From Ophiura sarsii (lineage: Eukaryota > Echinodermata > Ophiuroidea > Amphilepidida > Ophiuridae), in NCBI GenBank assembly GCA_035610835.1, contig CM069446.1, positions 68,433,062 to 68,497,061 on the forward strand: a stretch of DNA of 64,000 bases, in the 5' to 3' direction. Numbering within the stretch: position 1 is the first letter of the stretch; each line of letters begins with the position of its first letter. A program made the translations under genes and the position numbers. Under the pieces are notes generated by a model. The model was given only the letters and a program-made list of their open reading frames with translations, searched no databases and was not told where the DNA came from. Of the stretch, positions 12,689 to 22,900 are shown in pieces.

Positions 12689-13560
12689 TATATAAATCGC
12701 GAAACCCGAGAATCGCACGGCTCTCTAGTGTGAAAAGGAATTTCCTGTGAAAAGACATCAAATATACGTTGGAAAAGATAGTCAACAATTATACCGTATA
12801 CCGTATACGTTACGAAATATCAGTACATGTACGAACTATCCTTGCAGGTTTTGCAACTAATAAAGCTTAAATATCAATTCAAATCCGGTTTTAGATCAAA
12901 GTGTTTCGTGTTTTTAGGGTAAGTGCATTTCATGGAATCTCCAGCATCATGCTATTGAGCAATTTATAGGTAGCAAATTATTTAAAACATGAAAGTGATT
13001 GCTTTAGTATTGTGCTGCATGCTGCCCGCCGAATTTGGAAGTTCATTCGTCTATTAAAATACAACTGATGTCGTCTTATAATGCATTGGCTCAACGGATT
13101 CATAAATTATAGTAGTGTAAAATACGCATGTGTAATAATAGTATGTCTCACCAAGGTAAGGATGTTCATATCATTGACTATAGAGGGCGACTTTTTTTTG
13201 GAAAAAAGTTGACCAAAATATGTAGAAAACTCCATGTTTACCTCCAACGAAAAAGGAAAAGGAAGACACAAGCTGAGATATATTCACTGATGTCTAACTA
13301 ACCACACACAAAGCAACTGGATATCATGATTTTAAAGCCCTTTTAAGCTAAAATAGTTAAAAATATTCATGACTTGACCAGTTTTCAGCAATATGAGGCG
13401 AACTACTTTTGGTTATAACTGTTTTATTATTCAGCCTGCAGACACGGTTGACCCATCATTTTTTATTGTAAAGTACTTTGTTTCCATGTATTCCATTTTC
13501 AACGAGATAATTTTATTTTCAACATTTTATGAACATGCCTAACCAAGGCATGTCTCACAT
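12689..13560. other. Non-coding stretch, no gene seen
   Basis: No open frame or recognisable repeat of note. A short segment near 12917-12953 resembles 48487-48523 at the start of the second non-array block. This supports common ancestry of the two blocks. Confidence 0.5.
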
Positions 13561-13740
13561 TTTAGTTAACTAATATACACCGATAATACTCCTGTGTGTA
13601 TATTGGTGATGACCGTACTTTACCTATAGAGAGACCCATGCCCGAATTTTCAATTATTAAAAAAACCCACTTTATTTAAAGTGTATTATTACTAAAAATG
13701 TATATTTCTTGTTTAGACTAATAATATACATGTTAGCAGA
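13561..13740. repeat. Block A repeat (related to 50450-50650 and 51665-51860)
   Basis: Shares ordered landmarks with two later copies: TAACTAATATACACCG, a GAGACCCA-GCCCGA segment, CAATTATTAAAA, AAAGTGTATTATT and ATACATGTTAGC. It is a dispersed, decayed repeat of unknown class found in both non-array blocks. Confidence 0.6.
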
Positions 13741-14950
13741 GGCCTACCCAGCTTTTGGAAACTGGGGGTGGGGGCCACGACATAGTTGTACCGACGAAAT
13801 GTATGATGTACCGACAATATTCTTTTTTACAGACTCCGGTGGGAGGGGGGAGGGCAGAAGTATGTCGTTCTGTCAGTGGCGTAAATTTTCGTAAAAGGTT
13901 GCCCCAATTTTTTCCCCAGTCAGTCACCTAGTGTCAAAAAAATTTGCACGGTCAAACATTTTGCACGGTCACACATTTTAGCACGGTCACAAAATTTCGC
14001 AGTCCAAAAAATGTAAAAAAATAAAAAATAATGCCCAATCGTCAGGGTTTTAGGCCTACCTAGGTCCTATTTTTTGGGGGGGCCCATTTTTTAGCGTCCC
14101 GGTATTGCGCACGAAATGTATGATGTACCGACAATATTCTTTTTTACAGACTCCGGTGGCTGGGGGGGGGGGGGGGAGGGCAGAAGTATGTCGTTCCGAC
14201 AGTGGCGTAAATTTTCGTAAAAGGTTGCCCCAATTTTTTTCCCCAGTCAGTCACCTAGTGTCAAAAAAATTTGCACGGTCAAACATTTTGCACGGTCACA
14301 AATTTTAGCACGGTCACAAAATTTCGCAGTCCAAAAAATAATAAAAATAAAAAATAACGCCCAATCGTCAGGGTTTTAGGCCCGACAATATTCTTTTTTA
14401 CAGACTCCGGTGGGGGGGGGAGGGCAGAAGTATGTCGTTCCGACAGTGGCGTAAATTTTCGTAAAAGGTTGCCCCAATTTTTTTCCCCAGTCAGTCACCT
14501 AGTGTCAAAAAAATTTGCACGGTCACAAATTTTAGCACGGTCACAAAATTTCGAGTTAGGTGCGGTATTGTAACTTTTGTGTATTCACCTGACACATGAT
14601 GCATTGAGTGTGGTAGTTTTTTAAAGAACGACGCATAACAATCCCGCACCTTACAATCCCGCACCTTAATGAAAATTTCGCAGTCCAAAAAAAAAAATAA
14701 AAAAAAATAATGCCCAATCGTCAGGGTTTTAGGCCTACCTAGGTCCTATTTTTGGGGGGGGCCCATTTTTTAGCGTCTCGGTATTGCGCATTTAGCGTCC
14801 CGGTATTTGGAGCCGGGGGGGGGGGGGGGGGTGGGTACGCCACTGAGGCTCGTGTGTACCGACGGGGATATTTCAGGGGGCCTAGTGCCCCCCCCCCCCC
14901 CCCGGTCCCCTTTTGGGTACGCCACTGCATGTTAGCCCATTTTACACGCA
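13741..14950. repeat. Threefold tandem repeat with G/C homopolymers
   Basis: Three copies of a roughly 200-300 bp unit start near 13820, 14140 and 14396. Each runs through CAGACTCCGGTGG, a G-run, GACAGTGGCGTAAATTTTCG and repeated GCACGGTCA motifs. Linkers (GCCCAATCGTCAGGGTTTTA) follow the copies. TACGCCACTG at 14839 and 14918 is the complement of CAGTGGCGTA, so an element with these termini probably seeded the array. Open frames here are G/C-run artefacts. Confidence 0.6.
14554..14671. mobile_element. Small MITE nested in the threefold repeat
   Basis: About 118 bp are inserted in the third repeat copy. Imperfect inverted ends read TTAGGTGCGG...CCGCACCTTAA. The flanks are AAAATTTCG on both sides (14545-14553 and 14672-14680), a 9-bp direct duplication (8-9 bp is typical of hAT or Mutator-type insertion). 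The other repeat copies show the uninterrupted site. Confidence 0.65.
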
Positions 14951-14995
14951 GTCAGATCCATGCCCGATTTTCAATAATTATAAATAGGGGTTCCA

Positions 14996-15280
14996 TGCTA
15001 AAAAACCGTACCAATGTTAATACTGTGACAAAAGTTTCTCTCATAAGACTAGTCTTGGAAAGAAAAGTGCAAACCGTTTCCTCGGTTTCAAACAGTAGAC
15101 GATCTCATCACAATATTTATATGAAAAAAATAAGAATTACATTATTGTGGTTCCATGCCAAAAAAACATACCAATGTTAATACTGTGACAAAAGTTTCTC
15201 TCATAAGACTAGTCTTGGAAAGAAAAGTGCAAACCGTATCCTCGGTTTCAAACAGTAGATGATCTCATCACAATGTTTAT
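14996..15280 (+). pseudogene. C2H2 zinc-finger fossil, two tandem copies
   Basis: Read from 15003, the sequence gives KPYQC, a stop codon, then YCDKSFSHKTSLGK: the start of a Krueppel-type C2H2 finger with its C-x2-C pair, disrupted by TAA between the cysteines. A second copy follows from about 15165. The same fossil, with the same stop, recurs at 50829 and 52044. The second half of the finger (His pair) is not recognisable. Function is lost; it is best read as a fragment of a host zinc-finger exon copied with surrounding DNA. Confidence 0.6.
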
Positions 15281-16037
15281 AATTATATGAAAAACCTAGC
15301 TACACCGCTGCATGCCCATGCTGAGAACATGCCCATGGTCCATGCTGACAGCATGCCCACACATACACTGTCTGAAGTTATACACTTTTCTCCACAAAAA
15401 TCACAAGTGTGTATAATAATACAATTGTTGTACTATTTTTTTGTATATTTTTGAGAATAGTATTCTCAAATATTCATAATTAAAGGGGTGGGTGCAATAA
15501 AGTGCTAAGTTAAAGTTGTTGCACCCACCCCTTCAATTGTGTATGCTTATTGTATATGTAGGTCGGTGTGTGTGTAAACAAAAAGGGGGGTGGGGGTCAC
15601 AACTTTTTTTCTACATTCTAGAGGGGGGTCATAACTTTTTAGTATCTAGGGAAGGGGGGTCATGTGTTTTTTTGGTTGTTGCTTTCTTCCGGCTACCGGC
15701 CCCCATCGGTAGAAATAATGAACGGTCCCTAAAATGTATAATATTCCTTGTTAAAACTAATAATTTACACTTTAGCCCGTTGATTTAGTGCGGTTACATT
15801 TTATAATCAGTCAGATCCATTAATTTAAAGTGTATAATATTGCTAATAATAATATACACGTTAGCCCGTTGATTTAGTGTGGTTACATTTTATACGCAGT
15901 CAGAGCGTGACTGACCTGAATTTGTTATTGTGTACATAAAACGCGTAAATAGTCATTTTATTAGATTTTACAATGTGTCTGAATTTTAACCCTTTACGTT
16001 AATTAACCGGTAAATATTCCACTTGTGTATCACAATA
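15281..16037. repeat. Low-complexity and block A fragments
   Basis: Short GCATGCCCA repeats (15310-15360), G-rich runs separated by TCATAACTTTTT-like segments (15580-15665), and AGAAATAATGAACGGTCCCTA (about 15710-15730), which matches in reverse the sequence near 51187. TTAGCCCGTTGATTTAGTG occurs near 15774 and 15865 and also at 50607 and 51825. No gene seen. Confidence 0.5.
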
Positions 16038-16833
16038 TGTAGGGGAAGGTGGGGTAATGGCGGACGCGGGGTAATCGCGGACAGGGCTGTATCTAAAGGC
16101 AGGTGAAAGAAGGTGGTATTTTGCCACCCTATGATGTTAGGTGCCTCTCCATTGAAATCACACAAACCTAAATGGGATGGTTGTCTCGCAAATTCTCGCG
16201 AGAATTACAAAAATCACTTTTTGGGCAAGTTGATATTTTGGTGCATTACTTTCTCTTTGAAACTGGTATTTCTACATCAAGGAAAACAAAGTCTTATTAT
16301 TTTTTTATTTAATGTATGATACCTTCTGATAAAAAAGAAATGAATTCGGAGTCACAATGATGAGCATAATAATAAGAGAGGATGTGCCCATACATTGTAC
16401 ATGGATTGGGGTAATCCCGGACATGTACCGTTTCCATGGTAACCAATATGGGCGTGGTCAATTTAACATCATAAATCGGTAATAGTTGTTGACCATATAA
16501 ATATGTGACATTGTTCTTTGATTTCTGCTACACTTTTAAAAATGGTATTTTTTAACTCCCATTGAAATACTGTATTCCAATAAAAAGAGGGCTGCCATTG
16601 AAAAATACGGTCCGGGATTACCCCCAGAGTGTGGGGTAATGCCGGACGACGCCATTTTTTTTATTGCGTCGTAGCTTCGAATTTCAAAATGATGAGTTGA
16701 TAAAAACTTGATAAAAGGTAGAACCATCACAGTGCTTTGTGTTTACATGATTTTTATTGTTATATGACGTATTATAATGTGTGTTATACCTCTCTGACAA
16801 AAGGTGTCCGCCATTACCCCACCTTCCCCTACA
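16038..16833. mobile_element. Non-autonomous DNA transposon with 28-bp inverted termini
   Basis: Perfect terminal inverted repeats of 28 bp occupy 16038-16065 and 16806-16833 (outer sequence TGTAGGGGAAGGTGGGGTAA). Related internal motifs (GGGGTAATCCCGGACATG near 16408; GGGGTAATGCCGGAC near 16632) repeat the terminal theme. No transposase-like frame in about 0.8 kb. The superfamily is not assigned, and a clear target duplication is not seen because the ends are palindromic. Confidence 0.75.
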
Positions 16834-17044
16834 TGTATATATGCCTGTGAAAAGAGAGTGGTCTCTCTAAGATCAATGTAATGCTAACGAGCAGTCTGCT
16901 TATTCATTGAATTCCCCTACACATGTATTAATTCACATGCATGTTCTATCCATGCGTATGCAAATTATTAGAATACTTTTGAGAGGTAGTGATTAGTGTA
17001 TGTACTATTAATTATTATTATGTTTGATGTTGTTTGAATAAAAG

Positions 17045-17660
17045 CTACGAGTGTAGCATGAAAATTTTCCTTACAGCCTTGCATACATGGAAATGGTAAG
17101 TTTGTGTTGTAGGGCCTATATAGCATATCAGGAATTTTGGCAAAATTATGGGTGATTTTGCCAAACTATACCACATTCCATACTGTGCATGCACCTCGTC
17201 AAAAGTTTGCTTGACTATACCACAATGGCATGTACTGTGCATCCCATGTAACTTTGCCTAACTATGCCATGATGCCATGTACTGTACATTTCGTGTATTT
17301 TTGCCAACTACAAATACCAAGTCAAGGGCTTAGTGCAACAAAGGGCTATCTGCATTTTTGGCCAAAATGAGATTTTGGTATCAAAATGATCCGCACAAGA
17401 TCAGGAACCTAATTATGAGAAAATAGTCACCTAATCAAAAAGGTTTGAATAGCATTTCTTTAGACTTGTCAAAACCAATAGGTGACAATGATGGGTACAG
17501 TTAAATCTTTAATTCACTCTTTCTCAAAATGACCGAAATGCAGATAGCCCTTTGTTGCACTAAATCCTCGAAATATTCCATACTGTGCAGGGACTGTGCA
17601 CCTCGTGTAATATTGTCTTACTATAAAACCACATATATGCCATGTACAGTACAGTGCTTA
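17045..17660. repeat. Degenerate ~65-bp tandem repeat
   Basis: Recurring phrases such as CTATACCAC, CATACTGTGCATG and GCATGTACTGT at about 65-70 bp spacing (17150-17320 and 17570-17660), split by a MITE. No coding potential seen. Confidence 0.5.
17330..17563. mobile_element. 234-bp MITE
   Basis: Inverted termini of 28 bp: TTAGTGCAACAAAGGGCTAT... at 17330-17357 and its complement at 17536-17563. It lies inside the degenerate 65-bp repeat. There is no coding content, so it is non-autonomous. Confidence 0.75.
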
Positions 17661-17699
17661 CAATGTAGATAGAACACATAACCAATGCGCCTTTTGTGT

Positions 17700-18250
17700 T
17701 TTATTTAATTGCAGATAAGAGAAATTCCACAGTTATTGTTTAACAATTCTTAACATCACAGCATCCAACCCAGATACCGCTCACAAAAAACCCAGAACAG
17801 AAGACATTTCTTTTTATTAAGAGAAATTCCACAGTTATTGTTTAACAATTCTTAACATCACAGCATCCACAGCATCCAACCCAGATACTGCTCACAATAA
17901 AAGAGAAACCGGACAGAAGGAAACAGAACAGAAGACATCATTTTTTTTATTACAAAAGGTGTGTACTGTTACATGTACTATGTTAAGTGTTTCGGAACAC
18001 TTGTTCTGGGTGCCTTAGTGAAATTTGACACCTATTTGAGCTACCGTAACCGTACATGTTATGATGTTAACCTTTCAAAAGTGAGAAAGAGTTGGTTTGA
18101 TGTGACTTGACCCAAGTTTTGAAATTGTGTAGTTTATAATTATTGGTAGTTTTTCAAGATACTCCAGACTTGAAATGATTCTGTTTTTTAAGTTAAGCTG
18201 GACTGGAAAGGGGATGTTACATGTAGTGATTTTTATATTAATAGAGTTAT
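17700..18250 (+). repeat. Block C, exon-like repeat paralogous to 52835-54290
   Basis: A polypyrimidine tract ending in TTGCAG (17714) precedes AGAAATTCCACAG-type sequence, which is repeated at a 102-bp offset (17717 and 17819). Further on, GAGAAAGAGTTGG, TGACTTGACCCAAGTTTTGA and TAAGCTGGACTG match 53789-53900 and 54250-54275 in order. The TTGCAG boundary looks like a 3' splice site, so this may descend from the last exon and 3' UTR of the zinc-finger gene. Inference only. Confidence 0.5.
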
Positions 18251-18699
18251 AGTTATTTGATTAGTAAAAATTATACTGGCAAGCCATGTTAAAGTCATTC
18301 CAATATGCCAGCTCCCAATGGCATGATTGGAAATGGTAGATACACAGATAGATATGTACATTTTGAAGGCATGTTGGGGTATGTATACACACACACCCCC
18401 ACACCCCCAGCTACCCAAAACGGATAAACGTCCATCACTCGGGTCATAATCGAAATGAACAACGAAAGAAAGTCCTCGTACTGCTAATCAAATCGAAAAT
18501 ATGTCAGGCTAATTATCACGTTATATAAATAACATTTATATTTGTAAAATTGAATAACGTACTAACCATTTTTATCTTTTTTCTTTAATTCATTACCTCT
18601 GTTTTCCCACCCCTTTATGTACATTATGTTGGTTTTTATGTTTGTTTGGTGTTGGCGTGGTCTTTTGTCTGTCTGCCTGTACCTTCTCTCTCCCCTTCC
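18251..18699. other. Unassigned non-coding stretch
   Basis: No gene or strong repeat seen. A short CACACACCCCCACACCCCC run lies near 18390. Confidence 0.4.
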
Positions 18700-19160
18700 A
18701 CCTTTCCTTCTCCCCTACTTTCCTTCCCCCTACTTTCCTTCTCCCCTACTTTCCTTCTCCCCTACTCCCCTACCTTCCTTCTCCCCTACCTTCCTTCTCC
18801 CCTACCTTCCTTCTCCCCTACCTTCCTTCTCCCCTACCTTCCTTCTCCCCTACTTTCCTTCTCCCCTACCTTCCTTCTCCCCTACCTTCCTTCTCCCCTA
18901 CCTTCCTTCTCCCCTACCTTCCTTCTCCCCTACCTTCCTTCTCCCCTACCTTCCTTCTCCCCTACCTTCCTTCTCCCCTACCTTCCTTCTCCCCTACCTT
19001 CCTTCTCCCCTACCTTCCTTCTCCCCTACCTTCCTTCTCCCCTACCTTCCTTCTCCCCTACCTTCCTTCTCCCCTACCTTCCTTCTCCCCTACCTTCCTT
19101 CTCCCCTACCTTCCTTCTCCCCTACCTTCCTTCTCCCCTACCTTCCTTCTCCCCTACCTA
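18700..19160. repeat. 16-bp polypyrimidine minisatellite
   Basis: Almost perfect tandem copies of CTACCTTCCTTCTCCC, nearly 30 units. Because 16 is not a multiple of 3, all three forward frames stay open and give spurious PSP/FLL-rich frames. All-pyrimidine on one strand apart from one A per unit, so triplex (H-DNA) formation is possible. Confidence 0.9.
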
Positions 19161-19797
19161 ATAACACAGAGAATAAGACTAATAATAACACAGAGAATAA
19201 GACTAATAATAACACAGAGAATAAGACTAATAAGACAGAGAATAAGACAGAGAATAAGACAGAGAATAAGACAGAGAATAAGACAGAGAATAAGACAGAG
19301 AATAAGACAAAGAATAAGACAAAGAATAAGACAAAGAATAAGACAAAGAATAAGACCAAGAATAAGACCAAGAATAAGACCAAGAATAAGACCAAGAATA
19401 AGACCAAGAATAAGACCAAGAATAAGACCAAGAATAACAGAGAAACAGAAACAGAGAAACAGAGAATAAGACAGAGAATAAGACAGAGAATAAGACAGAG
19501 AATAAGACAGAGAATAAGACAGAGAATAGACAGAGAATAAGACAGAGAATAAGACAGAGAATAAGACAGAGAATAAGACAGAATAAGACAGAGAATAAGA
19601 CAAAGAATAAGACAAAGAATAAGACCAAGAATAAGACCAAGAATAAGACCAAGAATAAGACCAAGAATAAGACCAAGAATAAGACCAAGAATAACAGAGA
19701 AACAGAGAATAAGACAGAGAATAAGACAGAGAATAAGACAGAGAATAAGACAGAGAATAAGACAGAGAATAAGACAAAGAATAAGACAAAGAATAAA
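19161..19797. repeat. 12-bp AGAATAAGACAG-type minisatellite
   Basis: Tandem variants of AGAATAAGACAG, AGAATAAGACCA and AGAATAAGACAA, in runs of each variant, plus short GAAACAGAG spacers. It ends 6 bp before the ATG at 19804. A repeat tract immediately upstream of the RepHel gene is also seen for the second copy (54998-56450). Confidence 0.88.
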
Positions 19798-19803
19798 GCG
19801 AAA

Positions 19804-19992
19804 ATGCCTCGCCGCAACTTTAAATCACGAGCTGCCAAACTCTCATCCATTTCACGCAAAAGCAACAAAAACGCCGACCAGATCACCTCAATGCCACGTC
19901 ATAAAGTAAAGGCACGAGTCGAACTAGCGTCTACTTCAGAAGAGATTCCCCAAACTCAAACATTTCCAACAGAAATCACGAGGCTCAAGTGA
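19804..19992 (+). CDS. Probable N-terminal segment of RepHel copy 1, out of frame
   Basis: A 62-codon ATG frame starts MPRRNFKSRAAKL, a short basic N-terminus similar in style to MGRKSRKSRA at the start of the second RepHel copy (57501). It terminates at TGA 19990-19992, overlapping the large frame, which is in another phase. The large frame has no ATG before its protease-like domain (its upstream limit is a GTG at 19989). So translation probably began here, and a single-base change or a short intron separates the two phases. No other function is suggested by its content, which is basic and Ser-rich. Confidence 0.5.
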   Translation: MPRRNFKSRAAKLSSISRKSNKNADQITSMPRHKVKARVELASTSEEIPQTQTFPTEITRLK

Positions 19993-22900
19993 TCCAATGT
20001 ATCCCAAATGTAACGAGTATTGATGAAGTGGTGTTTTCAAGGAAGGTTCAGGGACATTTTAACCAAGGTGATAACCAATTTTCAGAAGAATCAAGTGGTC
20101 GCCAATGTCCATGTAATTCACTTGTAATGTTATGTGAAATTGACGAGAAATTTGATACACTGTTGCAAAGGGATATCGATGAAGTATTGCTTAATGGAGA
20201 TGAACTGTACAACATCATTGCTTCAGAATTGGAAGCCAAAGGTGAACTTAACACTGATGATAAATATCTGGAAATTGAACAACTTCCTACCACTTTTGCT
20301 TCAGATAACCGTATATATAATGTACAATATGAGACTGCTGTTACCGGAAGAATTGCTTCAACCCCTGGTAGTGCTTTTGAACCATTGGATATTATATTGC
20401 AACAAGCATTTCTTGATCATACTAAGAATATTCTAATTTTGGGCACTTCATACATGATGGCTATGTACAAGAATAAGTCGGATCAGTACCTGTTTTTTGA
20501 CTCGCATTCTAGAGATGATAATGGCTTATGTACTTCTGAAGGCTCTGCAATAGCTTTGTACTTTCCAGATATACATAACTTGTGCAACTACATCCACTGT
20601 TTATGCAATTCATTAAACCTTCCAGCATCGACACTGGTAACAATTCAACCAATCACAGTGCAATCCAATGAAGATACTTGCAATGTCTCAACTCCACAAT
20701 TCTGCAATCAGTTAGATCAGACAATACCATTACATTTAGATCAACCGAGTTGTTCATCATGGAATGGGTTGATGCCCGTTGAGCAGACTGCTACGAAAAA
20801 TCAATCGCAAATAGACAAAGATCAACTGCTAGCTAAGAAGCGAGCACATAATAAACTTAGATATCAATGTGTAAAAAGAAGGGTACTCCAGAAATCAAAA
20901 ACAAAATATGATGATCCTGTATATAGGCAACAAAAATGCCAGCAATCACAAACACACTATGCTGATCCTGTAAAGGGGCAAAGAAAACGCCATTCAGCAC
21001 GCAAGCAATCACAAACAAGTTATGCTGATCCTGTAAATAGGCAACAAAAATGCCAGCAATCACAAACACACTATGCTGATCCTGTAAAGGGGCAAAGAAA
21101 ACGCCATTCAGCACGCAAGCAATCACAAACAAGTTATGCTGATCCTGTAAATAGGCAACAAAAATGCCAGCAATCACAAACACACTATGCTGATCCTGTA
21201 AAGGGGCAAAGAAAACGCCATTCAGCACGCAAGCAATCAAAAACAAGTTATGCTGATCCTGTAAATAGGCAACAAAAATGTCAGCAATCAAAAACACACT
21301 ATGATGATCCTGTAAATAGGCAACAAAAATGCCAGCAATCACAAACACACTATGCTGATCCTGTAAATAGGCAACAAAAATGCCAGCAATCACAAACAAA
21401 CTACGCAGATCCTGTAAAGGGGCAAAGAAAACGCCATTCAGCACGCAAGCAATCAAAAAAATCCTATGTAGATCCTGTATTCAAAAGAGCAAAATTACAA
21501 CAAACAAAAACCAATAGATTGAATAACAATTCAAATATGGCCACTGTTGTTGCAAAATTCCAGAAGTCTTGCCACGCTCAACAATTGATATACAAGTGCG
21601 AGATATGCCGGCGTATTAACTTCAAACGACAGGTTGTAGCATTAAACACAGACAAGTACAATCAACGTGCGTTACGGAAAGCCCTGCCATCTGGTACACT
21701 GTTCGAAAGACTACCGACCAGCAATAGTAATACTGAGCGTGAAGCATGGATCTGTATAACATGCCATCGAACAATAAAAACAAAACAGACTGTACCAACA
21801 TTAGCTTGTGTAAACAAACTGAACCTACACGAGCAGCCCCCTCAACTGTCCGAATTGAATATGTTAGAAAGACATCTCATATCTCCTGCTATTCCATTCA
21901 TGAAGATGATTTCACTCATTAAAGGATGCCAAAAAGGAATACACGGACAGGTGGTATGTGTTAAAGCTGACATAAATAACACTGCTCATTCACTACCAAG
22001 ACTCCCATCGGATGAAAGCCTGATAAGAGTAAAGTTGAAAAGAAAACTACAATACAAAGGACATCACATGTGTCAGGATGTAAACCCGGACAAATTAAGA
22101 CAAGCTCTCTTGTGGTTGAAGGAAAATAACCCAGAGTATGAAGATATTGATATAGATTTTGAAGAATTCAATGGCATGCTGGATGATCAATTGATTCAAG
22201 GTGATCAATCGGAAGATGTATCAGGTAATGATAATATTGAAAACAACACTGAATCGGAAATCGTACCAGAATCATCACAATCTCAAGAGAATGAGTTTGA
22301 AAACAATGATGGAGAGCAAGATCAAAATGATGACATAACGAATACATCGGCTCCTCTTTACTCATTTTTACATCCAGTAGACTTTGCTCAGTACGTAGCA
22401 GACAAACACGACACTACAATACTAGCACTAGCACCAGGCGAAGGTAACACTCCTGAAAAGGTATTAAACATGGAAGCCAAGTGTTTTCCTGTGGAATTTC
22501 CTGATGGTGCTAACACATGTATTGAAGAAAAAAACCTTAAAGTTTCGCCATCACGATTCTTCAACTCAAGGTTATTCTCAGCTGATAATAGGTTTGCAAG
22601 GAATCCTGAATATATATTCTTTGCTCTGTACGCAACAGAAGTCCACATGATCCATTCAAATGTATCTATTGCTACAAGAATAGGTTCCTCACAGCTTGCA
22701 GGTGGCAGACAAATTACTGCATCAATGTTACGAAATCGAGACGAGGTCCTGCAGATAATGAAAAGAGATGAAGGGTACAGATTTCTAGCTAGTATAAGAG
22801 GTACACCTGCCTATTGGGAGAAATCAAAACGAGATTTGTTTGCAATGGTTCGACAACTAGGAATCCCCACATTTTTTGTCACATTTAGTGCTGCCGATCG

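Noticed and set aside
14752..15180. 142-codon forward frame
   Set aside because: It crosses G and C homopolymers and reads the zinc-finger fossil out of frame.
18617..19886. Large overlapping frames in several phases on both strands
   Set aside because: Translations of the 16-bp and 12-bp minisatellites.
20857..21456. 199-codon reverse frame
   Set aside because: Antisense shadow of the RepHel repeat domain.
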